NCBI RefSeq assembly: GCF_014204535.1
Contig: NZ_JACHLR010000007.1
Span: 1 to 64,000 of the forward strand
Length of the DNA: 64,000 bases
From: Novosphingobium chloroacetimidivorans
Lineage (GTDB): Bacteria > Pseudomonadota > Alphaproteobacteria > Sphingomonadales > Sphingomonadaceae
Reading direction: 5' to 3'
In this document: in pieces, positions 17,585 through 26,699 of the stretch
How the letters are laid out: each line of letters opens with the position of its first letter
Numbering within the stretch: the first letter of the stretch is position 1
Translations under genes and position numbers: made by a program
The notes under the pieces: generated by a model
Databases searched by the model: none
Seen by the model: only the letters and a program-made list of their open reading frames with translations
Told to the model about the DNA's origin: nothing

Positions 17585-18706
17585 ATGATCGTTGGAACCG
17601 TCACCGAGATTAAGAACCACGAATATCGCGTCGGGCTGACACCGGAAAGCGTGGAAGAACTGAGCGGTCGCGGTCATCGCGTGCTGGTTCAGGCCGGCGC
17701 TGGCGGCGGCATCGGGGCCGACGACGACCTCTATGTTCGTGCCGGCGCTGAAATCGTCGCATCGGCAGAGGCTGTCTTCGCCCGGGCCGAGATGATCGTG
17801 AAGGTGAAGGAGCCGCAGGCCAATGAGCGCGCGATGCTGCGGCCCGGCCAGATCCTGTACACCTACCTACATCTCGCCCCCGATCCGGATCAGACCCGTG
17901 ACCTTCTGGCGAGCGGCGCGACCTGCATCGCTTATGAGACGGTCACCGATGCCGCCGGCGGCCTGCCGCTGCTCAAGCCGATGAGCCAGGTTGCGGGCAG
18001 AATGGCCATCCAGGCCGGAGCGGGGGCACTGGAAAAGGCGAATGGCGGTCGCGGCGTCTTGCTTGGCGGCGTGCCGGGCGTGCTGCCCGCGAACGTGGTC
18101 GTGATCGGCGGCGGCGTGGTGGGCTTCAATGCCGCCCAGATGGCGGTTGGCCTTGGTGCCGACGTGATCATCCTGGATCGGGATGCGGCGGTCCTCGAAC
18201 GGCTTGCCAATCATTTCGAAGGTCGCGCCAAGACGTGGTTCGCAAGCCGAGCCAACCTTGCCGCCGCGGTGGCGCAAGCGGACCTGGTCGTGGGAGCGGT
18301 GCTGGTTCCGGGCGCCGCAGCACCGAAGCTGGTGACCGCCGCGATGCTGGGCACGATGCGAAAAGGCGCGGTCCTTGTCGACGTGGCGATCGATCAGGGT
18401 GGCTGCTTCGAGACGAGCCACGCCACGACCCACGCCGACCCGACTTATCTGGTCGACGATATCGTCCATTACTGTGTCGCCAACATGCCCGGCGCCGTCG
18501 CCCGCACGAGCGCATACGCGCTTAACAATGTGACTTTGCCCTTCGCGATCGCGCTGGCGGACCTGGGCTGGCAGGAAGCCGTACGTCGCAATCGCCATCT
18601 CCTTGCCGGGCTGAATATCTGGAACGGCCATGTGACAAACGAGGCCGTGGCGCGCGACCTCGGTCTCGAGTTCATGCTGCCCGAAAGCGCACTGCAGCAA
18701 GGATAA
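17585..18706 (+). CDS. ald: Alanine dehydrogenase
   Basis: 373 residues, the usual length. The start MIVGTVTEIKNHEYRVGLTP is nearly diagnostic of Ald, and the NAD-binding loop VVIGGGVVGFNAAQMA follows at about 170. It interconverts L-alanine and pyruvate plus ammonia using NAD in the cytoplasm. A clear AGGAG lies ahead of the ATG. It stands 136 bases after the aminotransferase gene on the same strand, and its likely job is to turn the alanine made there back into pyruvate. High confidence in identity; the partnership is inference. Confidence 0.95.
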   Translation: MIVGTVTEIKNHEYRVGLTPESVEELSGRGHRVLVQAGAGGGIGADDDLYVRAGAEIVASAEAVFARAEMIVKVKEPQANERAMLRPGQILYTYLHLAPDPDQTRDLLASGATCIAYETVTDAAGGLPLLKPMSQVAGRMAIQAGAGALEKANGGRGVLLGGVPGVLPANVVVIGGGVVGFNAAQMAVGLGADVIILDRDAAVLERLANHFEGRAKTWFASRANLAAAVAQADLVVGAVLVPGAAAPKLVTAAMLGTMRKGAVLVDVAIDQGGCFETSHATTHADPTYLVDDIVHYCVANMPGAVARTSAYALNNVTLPFAIALADLGWQEAVRRNRHLLAGLNIWNGHVTNEAVARDLGLEFMLPESALQQG

Positions 18707-18749
18707 GCAGGTCACGCCAGGTCATTCCGTCAGGTCGAAACGCACCTGA

Positions 18750-18917
18750 TGGGAGCCTGGGTGGCCGACCATCAGCCTCGCAGATGCCCGCATCGGGCGC
18801 GATGAGGCCAAGAAGCTCGTGGCGAACGGTATCGATCCGGCGCTGGAGACGACGCTATCCCGCATGGTTGCCAAACCTGTCGCAGCCAAGACCTTTCAGG
18901 CGGCGACAAAGGCGTAA
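18750..18917 (+). pseudogene. Tyrosine integrase remnant (DUF4102 N-terminal region)
   Basis: This short frame encodes TISLADARIGRDEAKKLVAN followed by GIDP, which matches the SLAEAR..rdeArklla.GiDP signature of P4/prophage-type tyrosine integrases. A related stretch (LMGAWVA) appears just upstream in another frame, so the fragment is frameshifted and truncated, with no catalytic domain. It lies immediately after ald and next to the arsenic operon, indicating a decayed integrative element. The rest of 18918-19092 shows no gene. Confidence 0.65.
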
Positions 18918-19092
18918 CCCGCAATCGGCAGCATCCCGATCGCGCAGATTCCGGGGCCATGCCAGCGTGGCGATCAGGCCAAGGCGGCCAACGATGATCT
19001 TTCCGAGTAAAGCACAGTCCGGGGTCAGCGGAGCTTGGTCTGCTCACGAAAACCGGCGCGCGCCAGCAGGGGCATCATCCAGCCCGCAAGGC

Positions 19093-19138
19093 GCGCAGTT
19101 CTTCCGCCAAGCGTCAGTTCTTGGCGGAAGAACTGCGC
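19093..19138. repeat. 19-bp perfect inverted repeat at the arsH 3' end
   Basis: Arms at 19093-19111 and 19120-19138 (GCGCAGTTCTTCCGCCAAG and its complement) are perfectly paired around an 8-base loop. The stop codon of arsH falls in the loop and its last codons in the right arm. There is no T-run on either side, so it is not a standard intrinsic terminator, but the very stable hairpin could protect or end the ars transcript. Confidence 0.7.
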
Positions 19139-19896
19139 AACGCGATGCTCGACAGGTCCTTGGTAGGATCAATCGGCCTTCCGGCCTCCTTCCGCTCCGA
19201 GTAGCGATCGACCAATTGCGCAGTATGCGGCCGCAGCAGGACCGTAAACCTGACCAGCTCCTCCATGACGTCGACTATGCGGTCATAGTAGCTGGACGGC
19301 TTCATGCGCCCGGCCTCGTCGAACTCCTCGAATGCCTTGGCAACGCTCGACTGGTTCGGGATCGTGACCATGCGCATCCAGCGACCGAGGACACGCAGTG
19401 TGTTGACGCTGTTGAAGGACTGCGAACCGGCAGAGACCTGCATGACGGCAAGCGTCCGGCCCTGCGTCGGTCGCATACCGCCCATTGAGAGCGGCAGATG
19501 ATCGATCTGCGTTTTCATCACGCCGGTAATCTGGCCATGCCGCTCCGGGCTGCACCAGACCTGACCTTCCGACCAGAGCGAGGCTTCCCGCAGCTCGTGG
19601 ACGGCCGGATGATCGTCACCCGTCACCTGATCGGGGAGCGGCAGAGCCGATGGATCGAAAATGCGCGTCTCGCAGCCGAAGAAGCGCAGCAGTCGTGCCG
19701 CTTCCTCGACACAGAGCCGGGAATAGGATCGCTCCCGCAGCGAACCGTAAAGCAGGAGAATGCGCGGCGGTGGGTCGAGCGGGCCAATACCAAGGGCGGG
19801 ACGATCGAACGCATGGTCGCGGTTAAGCGCCGGCAGGTAATCGGGATCGGAAAGGTCGCGGTAGGGCATCAGGGCTTCGGGGGTTTGGGTGAACAT
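19114..19896 (-). CDS. arsH: Organoarsenical oxidase ArsH
   Basis: 260 residues of the NADPH-dependent FMN reductase fold. The flavin loop is [15 protein letters not shown], and [20 protein letters not shown] is the characteristic ArsH segment. ArsH oxidises trivalent methyl or aryl arsenicals to less toxic pentavalent forms, in the cytoplasm. The ATG at 19896 overlaps the arsB stop (ATGA). A second ATG nine codons in is possible. It is the last gene of arsR-arsC-arsB-arsH. The C-terminal tail is coded within a large inverted repeat. Confidence 0.93.
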   Translation of the reverse strand: MFTQTPEALMPYRDLSDPDYLPALNRDHAFDRPALGIGPLDPPPRILLLYGSLRERSYSRLCVEEAARLLRFFGCETRIFDPSALPLPDQVTGDDHPAVHELREASLWSEGQVWCSPERHGQITGVMKTQIDHLPLSMGGMRPTQGRTLAVMQVSAGSQSFNSVNTLRVLGRWMRMVTIPNQSSVAKAFEEFDEAGRMKPSSYYDRIVDVMEELVRFTVLLRPHTAQLVDRYSERKEAGRPIDPTKDLSSIALRSSSAKN

Positions 19897-21179
19897 CAAA
19901 GACTGAGCCGGATCGCGAGTGCGGCAAGCGTGACCAGCAGAACCGGCACGGTCAAAGTCAGGCCGACCCGGAAATAATACCCCCAGCCGATGCGAATGCC
20001 CTTTTCGCCAAGGACATGCAGCCAGAGCAGCGTCGCCAGAGAGCCGATCGGAGTGATCTTTGGGCCAAGGTCGCAGCCGATCACATTGGCGTAGATCATG
20101 GCGTCCTTCACCACGCCGCTGGCGTGGGTCGCGTCGATCGACAGTGCTCCGACCAGCACAGTCGGCATATTGTTCATGACGGACGAAAGCAGCGCGGAGA
20201 GGATGCCTGTCCCGAAAGCCGCGCCCCACACCCCGCCTTGCGCCGACCAGTCGAGCAGGCCGGCGACATAGCCGGTCAGGCCCGCGTTCCGCAGGCCATA
20301 GACGACCAGGTACATTCCGAGGGAAAAAATCACGATCTGCCAGGGCGCACCGCGCACGACCTCGCCTGCCGAGATGTCGCGCGATCTCGTGGCCACGCCA
20401 AGCAGCAGGATGGCACCGGCAGCCGCCACGGCACTGACCGGGACGCCCATCGGATCGAGAACGAGAAACCCGATCAGCAGCAGAGCCAGAACGACCCACC
20501 CCGCCCGGAACGTCGCCGGATCATGGATCGCCACAGCCGGATCGCGCAGTTTCGTAACGTCGTAATGCGCCGGAATATCGCGCCGAAAGAACAGCAGCAG
20601 GGCGACGAGTGTCGCACCGATCGCCGCAAGGTCGACCGGCACCATCACGGCCGCATAGTCGCCAAAGCCGATCCCGAAGAAATCGGCCGACACGATGTTT
20701 ACGAGGTTTGATACGACGAGCGGTAGACTGGCGGTGTCTGCAATGAAGCCGGCGGCCATGACGAAGGCGAGGGTCGGTTTCGGCCCGTAACCAAGCGCCC
20801 GCAGCATGGCGATCACGATCGGCGTCAGGATCAGCGCCGCTCCATCATTGGCGAACAGGGACGAGACGGCCGCGCCCAGCAGCACGACGGCAAGGAACAG
20901 GCGATACCCCTGGCCCTTTGCCCACCGGGCGACATGCAGCGCCGCCCATTCGAAGAAGCCGGCGCGATCGAGCAGCAGACTGATGATGATGATCGCGACG
21001 AACGTGGCGGTCGCGTTCCAGACGACGCCCCAGACGACCGGGATATCCGAAGGCGAAACGACGCCGAGTACCAGGGCGAGAACGGCACCCCCGATCGCGC
21101 TCCAGCCTATGCCAAGACCCTTGGGCTGCCAGATGACGAGGGTGATCGTCGCAACGAATACCAGAAGAGCGAGGATCAT
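19896..21179 (-). CDS. arsB: Arsenite efflux transporter ArsB
   Basis: 427 residues, almost entirely hydrophobic with about 12 membrane helices, matching the ArsB/NhaD ion-transporter family. Typical segments include [31 protein letters not shown] and [14 protein letters not shown]. ArsB exports arsenite or antimonite through the inner membrane, driven by membrane potential. It overlaps arsC at its start and arsH at its end by four bases each, showing tight translational coupling. No arsA ATPase is present, so export would rely on ArsB alone. Confidence 0.95.
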   Translation of the reverse strand: MILALLVFVATITLVIWQPKGLGIGWSAIGGAVLALVLGVVSPSDIPVVWGVVWNATATFVAIIIISLLLDRAGFFEWAALHVARWAKGQGYRLFLAVVLLGAAVSSLFANDGAALILTPIVIAMLRALGYGPKPTLAFVMAAGFIADTASLPLVVSNLVNIVSADFFGIGFGDYAAVMVPVDLAAIGATLVALLLFFRRDIPAHYDVTKLRDPAVAIHDPATFRAGWVVLALLLIGFLVLDPMGVPVSAVAAAGAILLLGVATRSRDISAGEVVRGAPWQIVIFSLGMYLVVYGLRNAGLTGYVAGLLDWSAQGGVWGAAFGTGILSALLSSVMNNMPTVLVGALSIDATHASGVVKDAMIYANVIGCDLGPKITPIGSLATLLWLHVLGEKGIRIGWGYYFRVGLTLTVPVLLVTLAALAIRLSL

Positions 21180-21607
21180 CCGGCGACACGCTCTCCAGCG
21201 TCATCGACAACGCGCTCGCCGTCTTCCTTGGCAAAAGCTCCCAGCTGACCGGACGGCAGCAGATCGAGAACCGTCTCGGACGGGCGGCAGAGCGCCACCC
21301 CAAGCGGCGAGACGACCAGGGGGCGGTTGATAAGGATCGGATGCGCCATCATCGCGTCAATAAGGGCATCATCGGTAAGGTCCTGATCGCCCAAACCAAG
21401 CTCGGCATAGGGCGTTCCCTTCTCCCGCAGGAGAGCGCGGGGGGTGATATTGGCCCGTGCGATCAGCTGGACCAGCAGTGCGCGCGCAGGCGGCGTCTTC
21501 AGATACTCGATGACATGCGGCTCGATGCCGGCATTGCGGATCAGGCCCAGCACGTTGCGCGACGTGCCGCACTCGGGATTGTGATAGACGACGATATCGG
21601 CAGACAT
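21176..21607 (-). CDS. arsC: Arsenate reductase, glutaredoxin-coupled
   Basis: 143 residues. The catalytic cysteine is in [10 protein letters not shown] near the N-terminus, the signature of the E. coli R773-type ArsC, which reduces arsenate to arsenite using glutathione and glutaredoxin. [20 protein letters not shown] near the end is also typical. The ATG at 21607 is chosen because the motif starts there; a longer frame from 21676 overlaps arsR. It lies 11 bases after arsR and overlaps arsB by four. Confidence 0.94.
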   Translation of the reverse strand: MSADIVVYHNPECGTSRNVLGLIRNAGIEPHVIEYLKTPPARALLVQLIARANITPRALLREKGTPYAELGLGDQDLTDDALIDAMMAHPILINRPLVVSPLGVALCRPSETVLDLLPSGQLGAFAKEDGERVVDDAGERVAG

Positions 21608-21618
21608 GGCAGGACCTT

Positions 21619-21948
21619 TCAGCAGCAGGTGAGTTCGGCGAGCAGCGGTTCGCACAGTTCGGCGCGGCCCTGGCAACAGTCCTTCGCCAGAAAGAGCATC
21701 AGTCCGCGCAGCGCGTCTATATTGGCGCGCTGAATTTGTTGCCGCCCCTGCTTTGCCGACATGACGAGCGCGGCTTTCACGAGAACGGCCAGATGGGTCG
21801 AGAAAGTGCTTTGCGACAAGCCGGACGCCTCAACCAGCTGGCCCGTCGATAGTCCTTCCGGCTCATGCTTCACGAGCAGGCGAAACGCATCGAGGCGTGT
21901 CGGATGGGCGAGCGCCGCCAGTGCGGTCAGTGCTTCGTCGGTCGTCAT
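21619..21948 (-). CDS. arsR: Arsenic-responsive repressor ArsR
   Basis: 109 residues, a SmtB/ArsR winged helix with the recognition segment ASGLSQSTFSTHLAVLVKA. The usual ArsR metal site ELCVCDL near the helix is absent. Instead five cysteines cluster at the C-terminus (CCQGRAELCEPLLAELTCC), so arsenite is probably sensed there, as in other C-terminal-cysteine ArsR types. It represses its own operon until arsenite binds. The ATG at 21948 is adjacent to an inverted repeat that is the likely operator. Confidence 0.92.
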   Translation of the reverse strand: MTTDEALTALAALAHPTRLDAFRLLVKHEPEGLSTGQLVEASGLSQSTFSTHLAVLVKAALVMSAKQGRQQIQRANIDALRGLMLFLAKDCCQGRAELCEPLLAELTCC

Positions 21949-21981
21949 ACATCGCAAATAACCGATGGGTTTTCGCGATGT
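21949..21981. promoter_or_regulatory. Candidate ArsR operator
   Basis: Inverted repeat ACATCGC (21949-21955) and GCGATGT (21975-21981), touching the arsR start codon. A repressor bound here would block the 5' end of the ars operon. Identification rests on symmetry and position only. Confidence 0.45.
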
Positions 21982-22350
21982 CAATTCACATAAGAATGAC
22001 CGATCGATCCCTTCGCTATCCGACCAGCCTTCCGAAGCGCCACTACCACCAGCTCCGACACGGCCGAGGAAGGACACGAAACCGGAATCGACGTCGCGCG
22101 TGGCAAGGGATTGCAGCTCCGCCATGTCGGAATTGCCGCGTGTTCGCCGTCCAAGAGCGCTTGCGCATAGGCGGGATCGCCGAGGGTCAGTACCTGGCGG
22201 ACCTTCACCAAGACCGCGCAGCGCCGTCCTCGGTTACCGCCACATGCAGGAGGATTGCTCCGAACAGGCCGCGCGCGCTCTCGTTCCAGTGCATGTCCTT
22301 GCCATCTTTCGATCCCAGCATCAGCGCGTCAGCAATAGCAAAGGCATGGC
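21982..22350 (-). pseudogene. Conjugative coupling protein (TraG/VirD4-like) remnant
   Basis: On the minus strand a broken frame reads [20 protein letters not shown] followed by AVTEDG, then, after a frame change near 22208, [11 protein letters not shown]. This order matches the W.esAr.l..alilhva...r.l..vr.ll segment of VirD4/TraG coupling ATPases. No intact reading frame remains. It lies directly behind arsR, so with the integrase fragment on the other side the arsenic operon appears to sit in a degraded mobile element. The family call is from motif memory and moderate. Confidence 0.5.
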
Positions 22351-22411
22351 AAGACGTGCCCGCTCGCTTTACGGCAAACCCGAACCACCAAATGCAGGGA
22401 TCAAACACTTG

Positions 22412-22876
22412 ATGTCCCGTCCTCCGCTTCCCCCCTTCACCCACGAAACCGCGGTCGAAAAGGTTCGCCTTGCCGAAGATGGCTGGAATAGTCGCGATGC
22501 CGCCAAGGTCGCGCTTGCCTACACGCCCGACACGCGCTGGCGTAATCGCGTCGAGTTCGCGACCAACCGGGAGCAGGCGCAAGCCTTCCTGGAGCGCAAG
22601 TGGAACAAGGAGCACGAGTATCGGCTCATCAAGGAATTATGGGCCTTTACCGGCAACCGCATCGCCGTGCGCTATGCCTATGAATATCGCGACGACGCCG
22701 GGCAGTGGTATCGCGCGTATGGCAACGAGAACTGGCTCTTCGCCGAAGACGGCCTGATGTCGAACCGCCACGCTAGCATCAACGAGATGCCGATCGAGGA
22801 ATCGCAGCGGTTGTTCCACTGGCCGCTCGGCCGCCGTCCTGATGACCATGCGTCGCTGAGCGACCTCGGCCTGTGA
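22412..22876 (+). CDS. NTF2-fold protein, DUF1348 family
   Basis: 154 residues. The sequence begins with [20 protein letters not shown] and continues with TRWRNRVEF and [20 protein letters not shown], typical of the DUF1348/SnoaL-like family, whose members are small cone-shaped cytoplasmic proteins of unknown biochemical role. It appears monocistronic, with intergenic DNA on both sides. The 274 bases after it up to the receptor gene contain no gene I can support. Function unknown. Confidence 0.85.
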   Translation: MSRPPLPPFTHETAVEKVRLAEDGWNSRDAAKVALAYTPDTRWRNRVEFATNREQAQAFLERKWNKEHEYRLIKELWAFTGNRIAVRYAYEYRDDAGQWYRAYGNENWLFAEDGLMSNRHASINEMPIEESQRLFHWPLGRRPDDHASLSDLGL

Positions 22877-23150
22877 GTTCCGCGCGCGCGCGCTTGGCGC
22901 GCCGGACGGACACAATAAGGAAGGACAAACCCATGGCCGTTGTCGGAAACGTGCCCGCGATGCGGACCGGTAGAGCCGCATGGCGGAGCCGATCGAGCCC
23001 GTCCTCGTCGCATCGGACTTCGGCGGTTTCATCTTTCCGCTGCGCCGAGAGGCGTTCTCATGTTTGTGTATGCCCGCGCGCTGGGCGCGCGACGGGCCAG
23101 GTCAGGCAGGGCGAGATCGGAGCCGACAGCCTTGCCGAAAGTCGTGCGAG

Positions 23151-25643
23151 TTATGTTCCAAAGCTGTAGCGCACCCGCACGCCATACATGCGCGGCGGAT
23201 TGAGGATCTCGCTCTCGAACCCGAACGAGTTCGCTCCTCCGACCGTGTTGAGGCGGAACTTCTCCTTGGTGACGTTGGTCGCGAACAGCTGCACATCGAT
23301 CGGGGAGCCAGCGATCTCATTCCAATTCAGATTGAGGTTGAGGTTGTTCTGGCTCGGCAGACGCTGGAACCGCACCAGTGACGAGGTGTTGCCGATCTGG
23401 CTGCTCTGGTACGAGTAAGTCGCCCCCAGCGTAATCACACCCAAGCTGTCATCAATCGGTATCGTATAGTTGCCTGAGAGAGTCAGCTTGTGCTTCGGAG
23501 TAAGCGGCAGGGGCCCGCCCACGGTCGGTCCGACCAGTGCGGTGAAGCCCGGAGGCGGCGTGGGTATCGTCGCTGATTTTAGCTTGGTCTTCAGATAGGC
23601 GTAGCCGACCGCCAGTCGCAAGCCGGTGAGCGGGCTGACGGCGGCGTCGATTTCGATACCCTTAATCGTCGACTTGCCGGCATTGGCAATGCCCGAGGCG
23701 GGGGTGGCGGCAAAGGGGCACTGCACAGGTCTGCTGATCAGGTCCGCAGGCTGACACGCGACGGTCCCCAGCTGAAGCTGCTGATCGGACAGCTGGTTAT
23801 AAAATGCCGCGAAATTGAACGTACCGCGTAGTGACCGACTGAACGCGGCCTTGGTGCCGACTTCGTAAGCATCGACTTTCTCGGGGCCCCAAGTCTCGAG
23901 ACCATAGCTTGACACGTTGATGCTGCCTTGCCGATACCCGCGCGAGTACTTCGCGTAGATCAGCACGTCCTCGGTAGGCTTGTAGTCGACGTCGATCAGC
24001 CACGTCGGCTTTTTCGATGTCGCTCTCCGATTATAGGCGCAACGCATAGGATCCGCCAGCACTTGGGCAGACGTGCCGCCTTGGACCAGCGGCACGGGCA
24101 ATGCGCAGGAAAAGACCGGGGTATTGGGAGCCGGGAACAGCACGCGCTGCGCGGCACCGGTTCCGAACGTCTTATCGGCTGTATAGCGGATACCGCCAGT
24201 GAGGCTCAATTTCTCCGTGAACTTGTAGGTGGCTTGAGCATAGGCGCCGAAATTGCGGAAATGATAGCGGCTGCGCGGGATCGAGACGTTGCCGATTCTT
24301 CCCTGCAGATTGCCTCCGGCGCCGTTTGGCGTCAGTTGTCCACGCACATTGGTGCACTGCAGGGCGGTGATATCGACACACCTCAAGAACAGAGCGGAAT
24401 AGCTGCTCTGGAACCGGTCGAGCGGCTCGCTTCTCTCGTAATAGATTCCACCTTGGTAGTTGAGCCGATCATCACCCAAACGACCCTGGATCTGAAATTC
24501 CTCGGTGAAAGTCGACTGCGAGGCGTTGTGGGAGCCTGGCGCAGGCTCGGTCGATATCGCGTAGTTGGACGACGGCGGGGTCGTCGTGGGATCATAACCG
24601 TTGTCGCCGTTAATGCTGACAGCCTGCTTCTGCTCGAACTCGGCGTAGCTCACGATGTTCTTCAACGTGACCGTGTCCGACGCCAGGAACGTCGTGGTAT
24701 TGATGACGCCCCATTGCCGTATTTTCTGGAATCCGTAAGGGCGGGCATTCTCTACATCGTAGTATCCGCCGCTCGTCCGCGCGATCTGCGCTGCGATGTT
24801 TGCCGAGCGATAGAAGCCGGGGACAGCGTAGAACACCTTCGGATAATACCCGTTCGTGTCGGAATTGCTGAAAGTTGCAATCGTATAGTTCTCGATATCG
24901 GGTGTGACATCGATCACCAGACTTGCACGCAAGGCAATGTAGTTGGTGTCGTTGAAATCGTCCGGCCCCACGCCTGAGATGTTGCGGATGTAACCATCTC
25001 GCTTCTGGCGGTCGACGCCGAGCCGAAGCCGTACATTATCCCCGAGCGGCGCGTTAAGCACGGCCTGGACGCGGCGAAGATCGTAATTGCCCAGCGAGCC
25101 TTCGACATAGCCTTCCAACTTGCTCGTCGGCTTTTGCGGCACCAGCAGGATAGCGCCGCCGGTGGTATTGCGCCCGAACAAAGTCCCTTGCGGGCCCTTC
25201 AAGACCTGGATGTTCTGAAGATCGAACAGAGAGCCGACACCCGCGCCGTTGCCTGCCGCAGTGCTGCCGTTTGCGCGCGGAGCGACGACATCAGCGAAGT
25301 AGACTGCCACGGAAGGCGAAGTTGGACCTTCCTGCACGAAGCCGCGGATCGCGAAGGACGTGCTTTCTGGACCATAGCGGCTGTTGGCCGTCAAGGATGG
25401 CGTGTAGGTCGCCAGATCTCCAGCCGACACGATATTGTTGTTCTGGACCTGAGCCTGCGTGAAGACCGTGATCGAGATCGGCACGTCCTGAAGCCGCTCT
25501 TCGGAGCGGCGGGCGGTCACGACGATATCGTCGCCGCTACCGAGTTCCGATCCGCCATCGGCTTGCGCGCAAGCTGGAACGGCCGAGAAGGCCATTGCCG
25601 ATGCAGATACAGTGCTTAGCAGAATACGCTGGATCGAAGTCAC
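23151..25643 (-). CDS. TonB-dependent outer-membrane receptor
   Basis: 830 residues with signal peptide (cleavage near PACAQA), a TonB-box-like DIVVTARRSEERLQ, the plug with VLKGPQGTLFGRNTTGG, and a barrel ending in YGVRVRYSFGT. This is the large sphingomonad-type receptor for organic substrates, located in the outer membrane. The closest neighbours on the right are a FadR-type regulator in the same orientation and a divergent HIBADH-MFS-SDR set, which could be its partners. No Fur-type or riboswitch signal was recognised upstream (25644-25823). Confidence 0.93.
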   Translation of the reverse strand: MTSIQRILLSTVSASAMAFSAVPACAQADGGSELGSGDDIVVTARRSEERLQDVPISITVFTQAQVQNNNIVSAGDLATYTPSLTANSRYGPESTSFAIRGFVQEGPTSPSVAVYFADVVAPRANGSTAAGNGAGVGSLFDLQNIQVLKGPQGTLFGRNTTGGAILLVPQKPTSKLEGYVEGSLGNYDLRRVQAVLNAPLGDNVRLRLGVDRQKRDGYIRNISGVGPDDFNDTNYIALRASLVIDVTPDIENYTIATFSNSDTNGYYPKVFYAVPGFYRSANIAAQIARTSGGYYDVENARPYGFQKIRQWGVINTTTFLASDTVTLKNIVSYAEFEQKQAVSINGDNGYDPTTTPPSSNYAISTEPAPGSHNASQSTFTEEFQIQGRLGDDRLNYQGGIYYERSEPLDRFQSSYSALFLRCVDITALQCTNVRGQLTPNGAGGNLQGRIGNVSIPRSRYHFRNFGAYAQATYKFTEKLSLTGGIRYTADKTFGTGAAQRVLFPAPNTPVFSCALPVPLVQGGTSAQVLADPMRCAYNRRATSKKPTWLIDVDYKPTEDVLIYAKYSRGYRQGSINVSSYGLETWGPEKVDAYEVGTKAAFSRSLRGTFNFAAFYNQLSDQQLQLGTVACQPADLISRPVQCPFAATPASGIANAGKSTIKGIEIDAAVSPLTGLRLAVGYAYLKTKLKSATIPTPPPGFTALVGPTVGGPLPLTPKHKLTLSGNYTIPIDDSLGVITLGATYSYQSSQIGNTSSLVRFQRLPSQNNLNLNLNWNEIAGSPIDVQLFATNVTKEKFRLNTVGGANSFGFESEILNPPRMYGVRVRYSFGT

Positions 25644-25823
25644 TAACCATCACTCCCCCGGAACACCGCCCTCTATTGAGGATGCGGAAATGGCAGGATG
25701 TCTGCGGCGTACACCATCCAAACCGAAGAAGAGGGTATTCTTTTACAGCAGGATGTCAACGTATGTCGGATCGGGCATATTGCCCTGGTACGAGCGACCA
25801 CCCGCGAACCACGCGGTTGAAGC

Positions 25824-26570
25824 TCAAGCGTCCTCTGTTCCCGAGCGGGCTGGTGTGCCTCCGGATCTCTCCCAAACGCCCTCTTGCCAGATGCGACGCG
25901 TGTGCCGTCCGGCCAGTGCACCCAGCTCGCTGTCGCCTTCCGCGATCGCGGTCGCTTCCATCAGCTTGGCGTCCCGCCAAGCTCGGCCGAACCTAGGGAG
26001 CGCGTCCTTCAATGCGCCGTCAGCGTTGATGCTGACGGCGCGATGGGCAAAGGCCATATTGATGTCGAAGATAAGCTCGATGTAAGTGCATCCAGTCAAG
26101 GCGAACACGAGAACCCGGCTTTCCTTCTCGACATCGCGAATGGACTGGAACGACGCTCCCGGCTTCAGGGCGAGCACGCTGCTTCGGATCTTGTCGGCGA
26201 CTTCGCGCGCTTCTTTGGTCCCAAGTCCGGCAGCCTTGCGCATCGCCTCGATCCACAGCACCGACGCCACCACCATCAGGTCTGCGACATTGACGTCGAT
26301 CGATCGTAGATAAGCACTGACGGTGTTCTCGATCGTCTGCGCGGTCGGGCGCGCGCCGAAGTAGCCACCCTTCAGCCCGCGTTTGACCAGCAGCAATCCC
26401 TCGCGTTCCAGGATGCGCGCAACCTGACGCGCAGTGCTGCGTGACACGTTCAGCAACTTGAGGATCGTGTCCTCGCTGCCGATCAGAGCGCCGTCTGCTT
26501 GATTCAGCACGATCTCGCGCAGCCTTTCGGCGGCGGAGTCGACGGGCCGATTTGAAATTCTGCTGGTCAT
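25824..26570 (-). CDS. GntR/FadR-family regulator
   Basis: 248 residues. A GntR-type winged helix occupies the first 75 residues (LLNVSRSTARQVARILEREG), followed by an all-helical domain of FCD type (residues about 90-230). These regulators bind small acids and control catabolic operons. It is divergent from the HIBADH-like gene with about 130 bases between, and co-directional with the receptor 180 bases downstream. The histidine ligands typical of metal-binding FCD domains are not obvious, so the ligand cannot be guessed. Confidence 0.8.
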   Translation of the reverse strand: MTSRISNRPVDSAAERLREIVLNQADGALIGSEDTILKLLNVSRSTARQVARILEREGLLLVKRGLKGGYFGARPTAQTIENTVSAYLRSIDVNVADLMVVASVLWIEAMRKAAGLGTKEAREVADKIRSSVLALKPGASFQSIRDVEKESRVLVFALTGCTYIELIFDINMAFAHRAVSINADGALKDALPRFGRAWRDAKLMEATAIAEGDSELGALAGRHTRRIWQEGVWERSGGTPARSGTEDA

Positions 26571-26699
26571 CGCCGCTGTAGATGCACACGGGCACCAAGC
26601 TCGTCCAGTTGTTGCAGGCGTGCCTGAGCAGAAGGACCGCTTTGCAATTCAGGTCGCTCAATGCATGCTGGAACGAGAAACGCCTTGAGGAGCAAGAGC

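Noticed and set aside
22933..23169. Short plus-strand frames after the DUF1348 gene.
   Set aside because: Arg/Ser-rich, no motif; one runs into the TonB receptor 3' end. Possibly decayed DNA but nothing recognisable.
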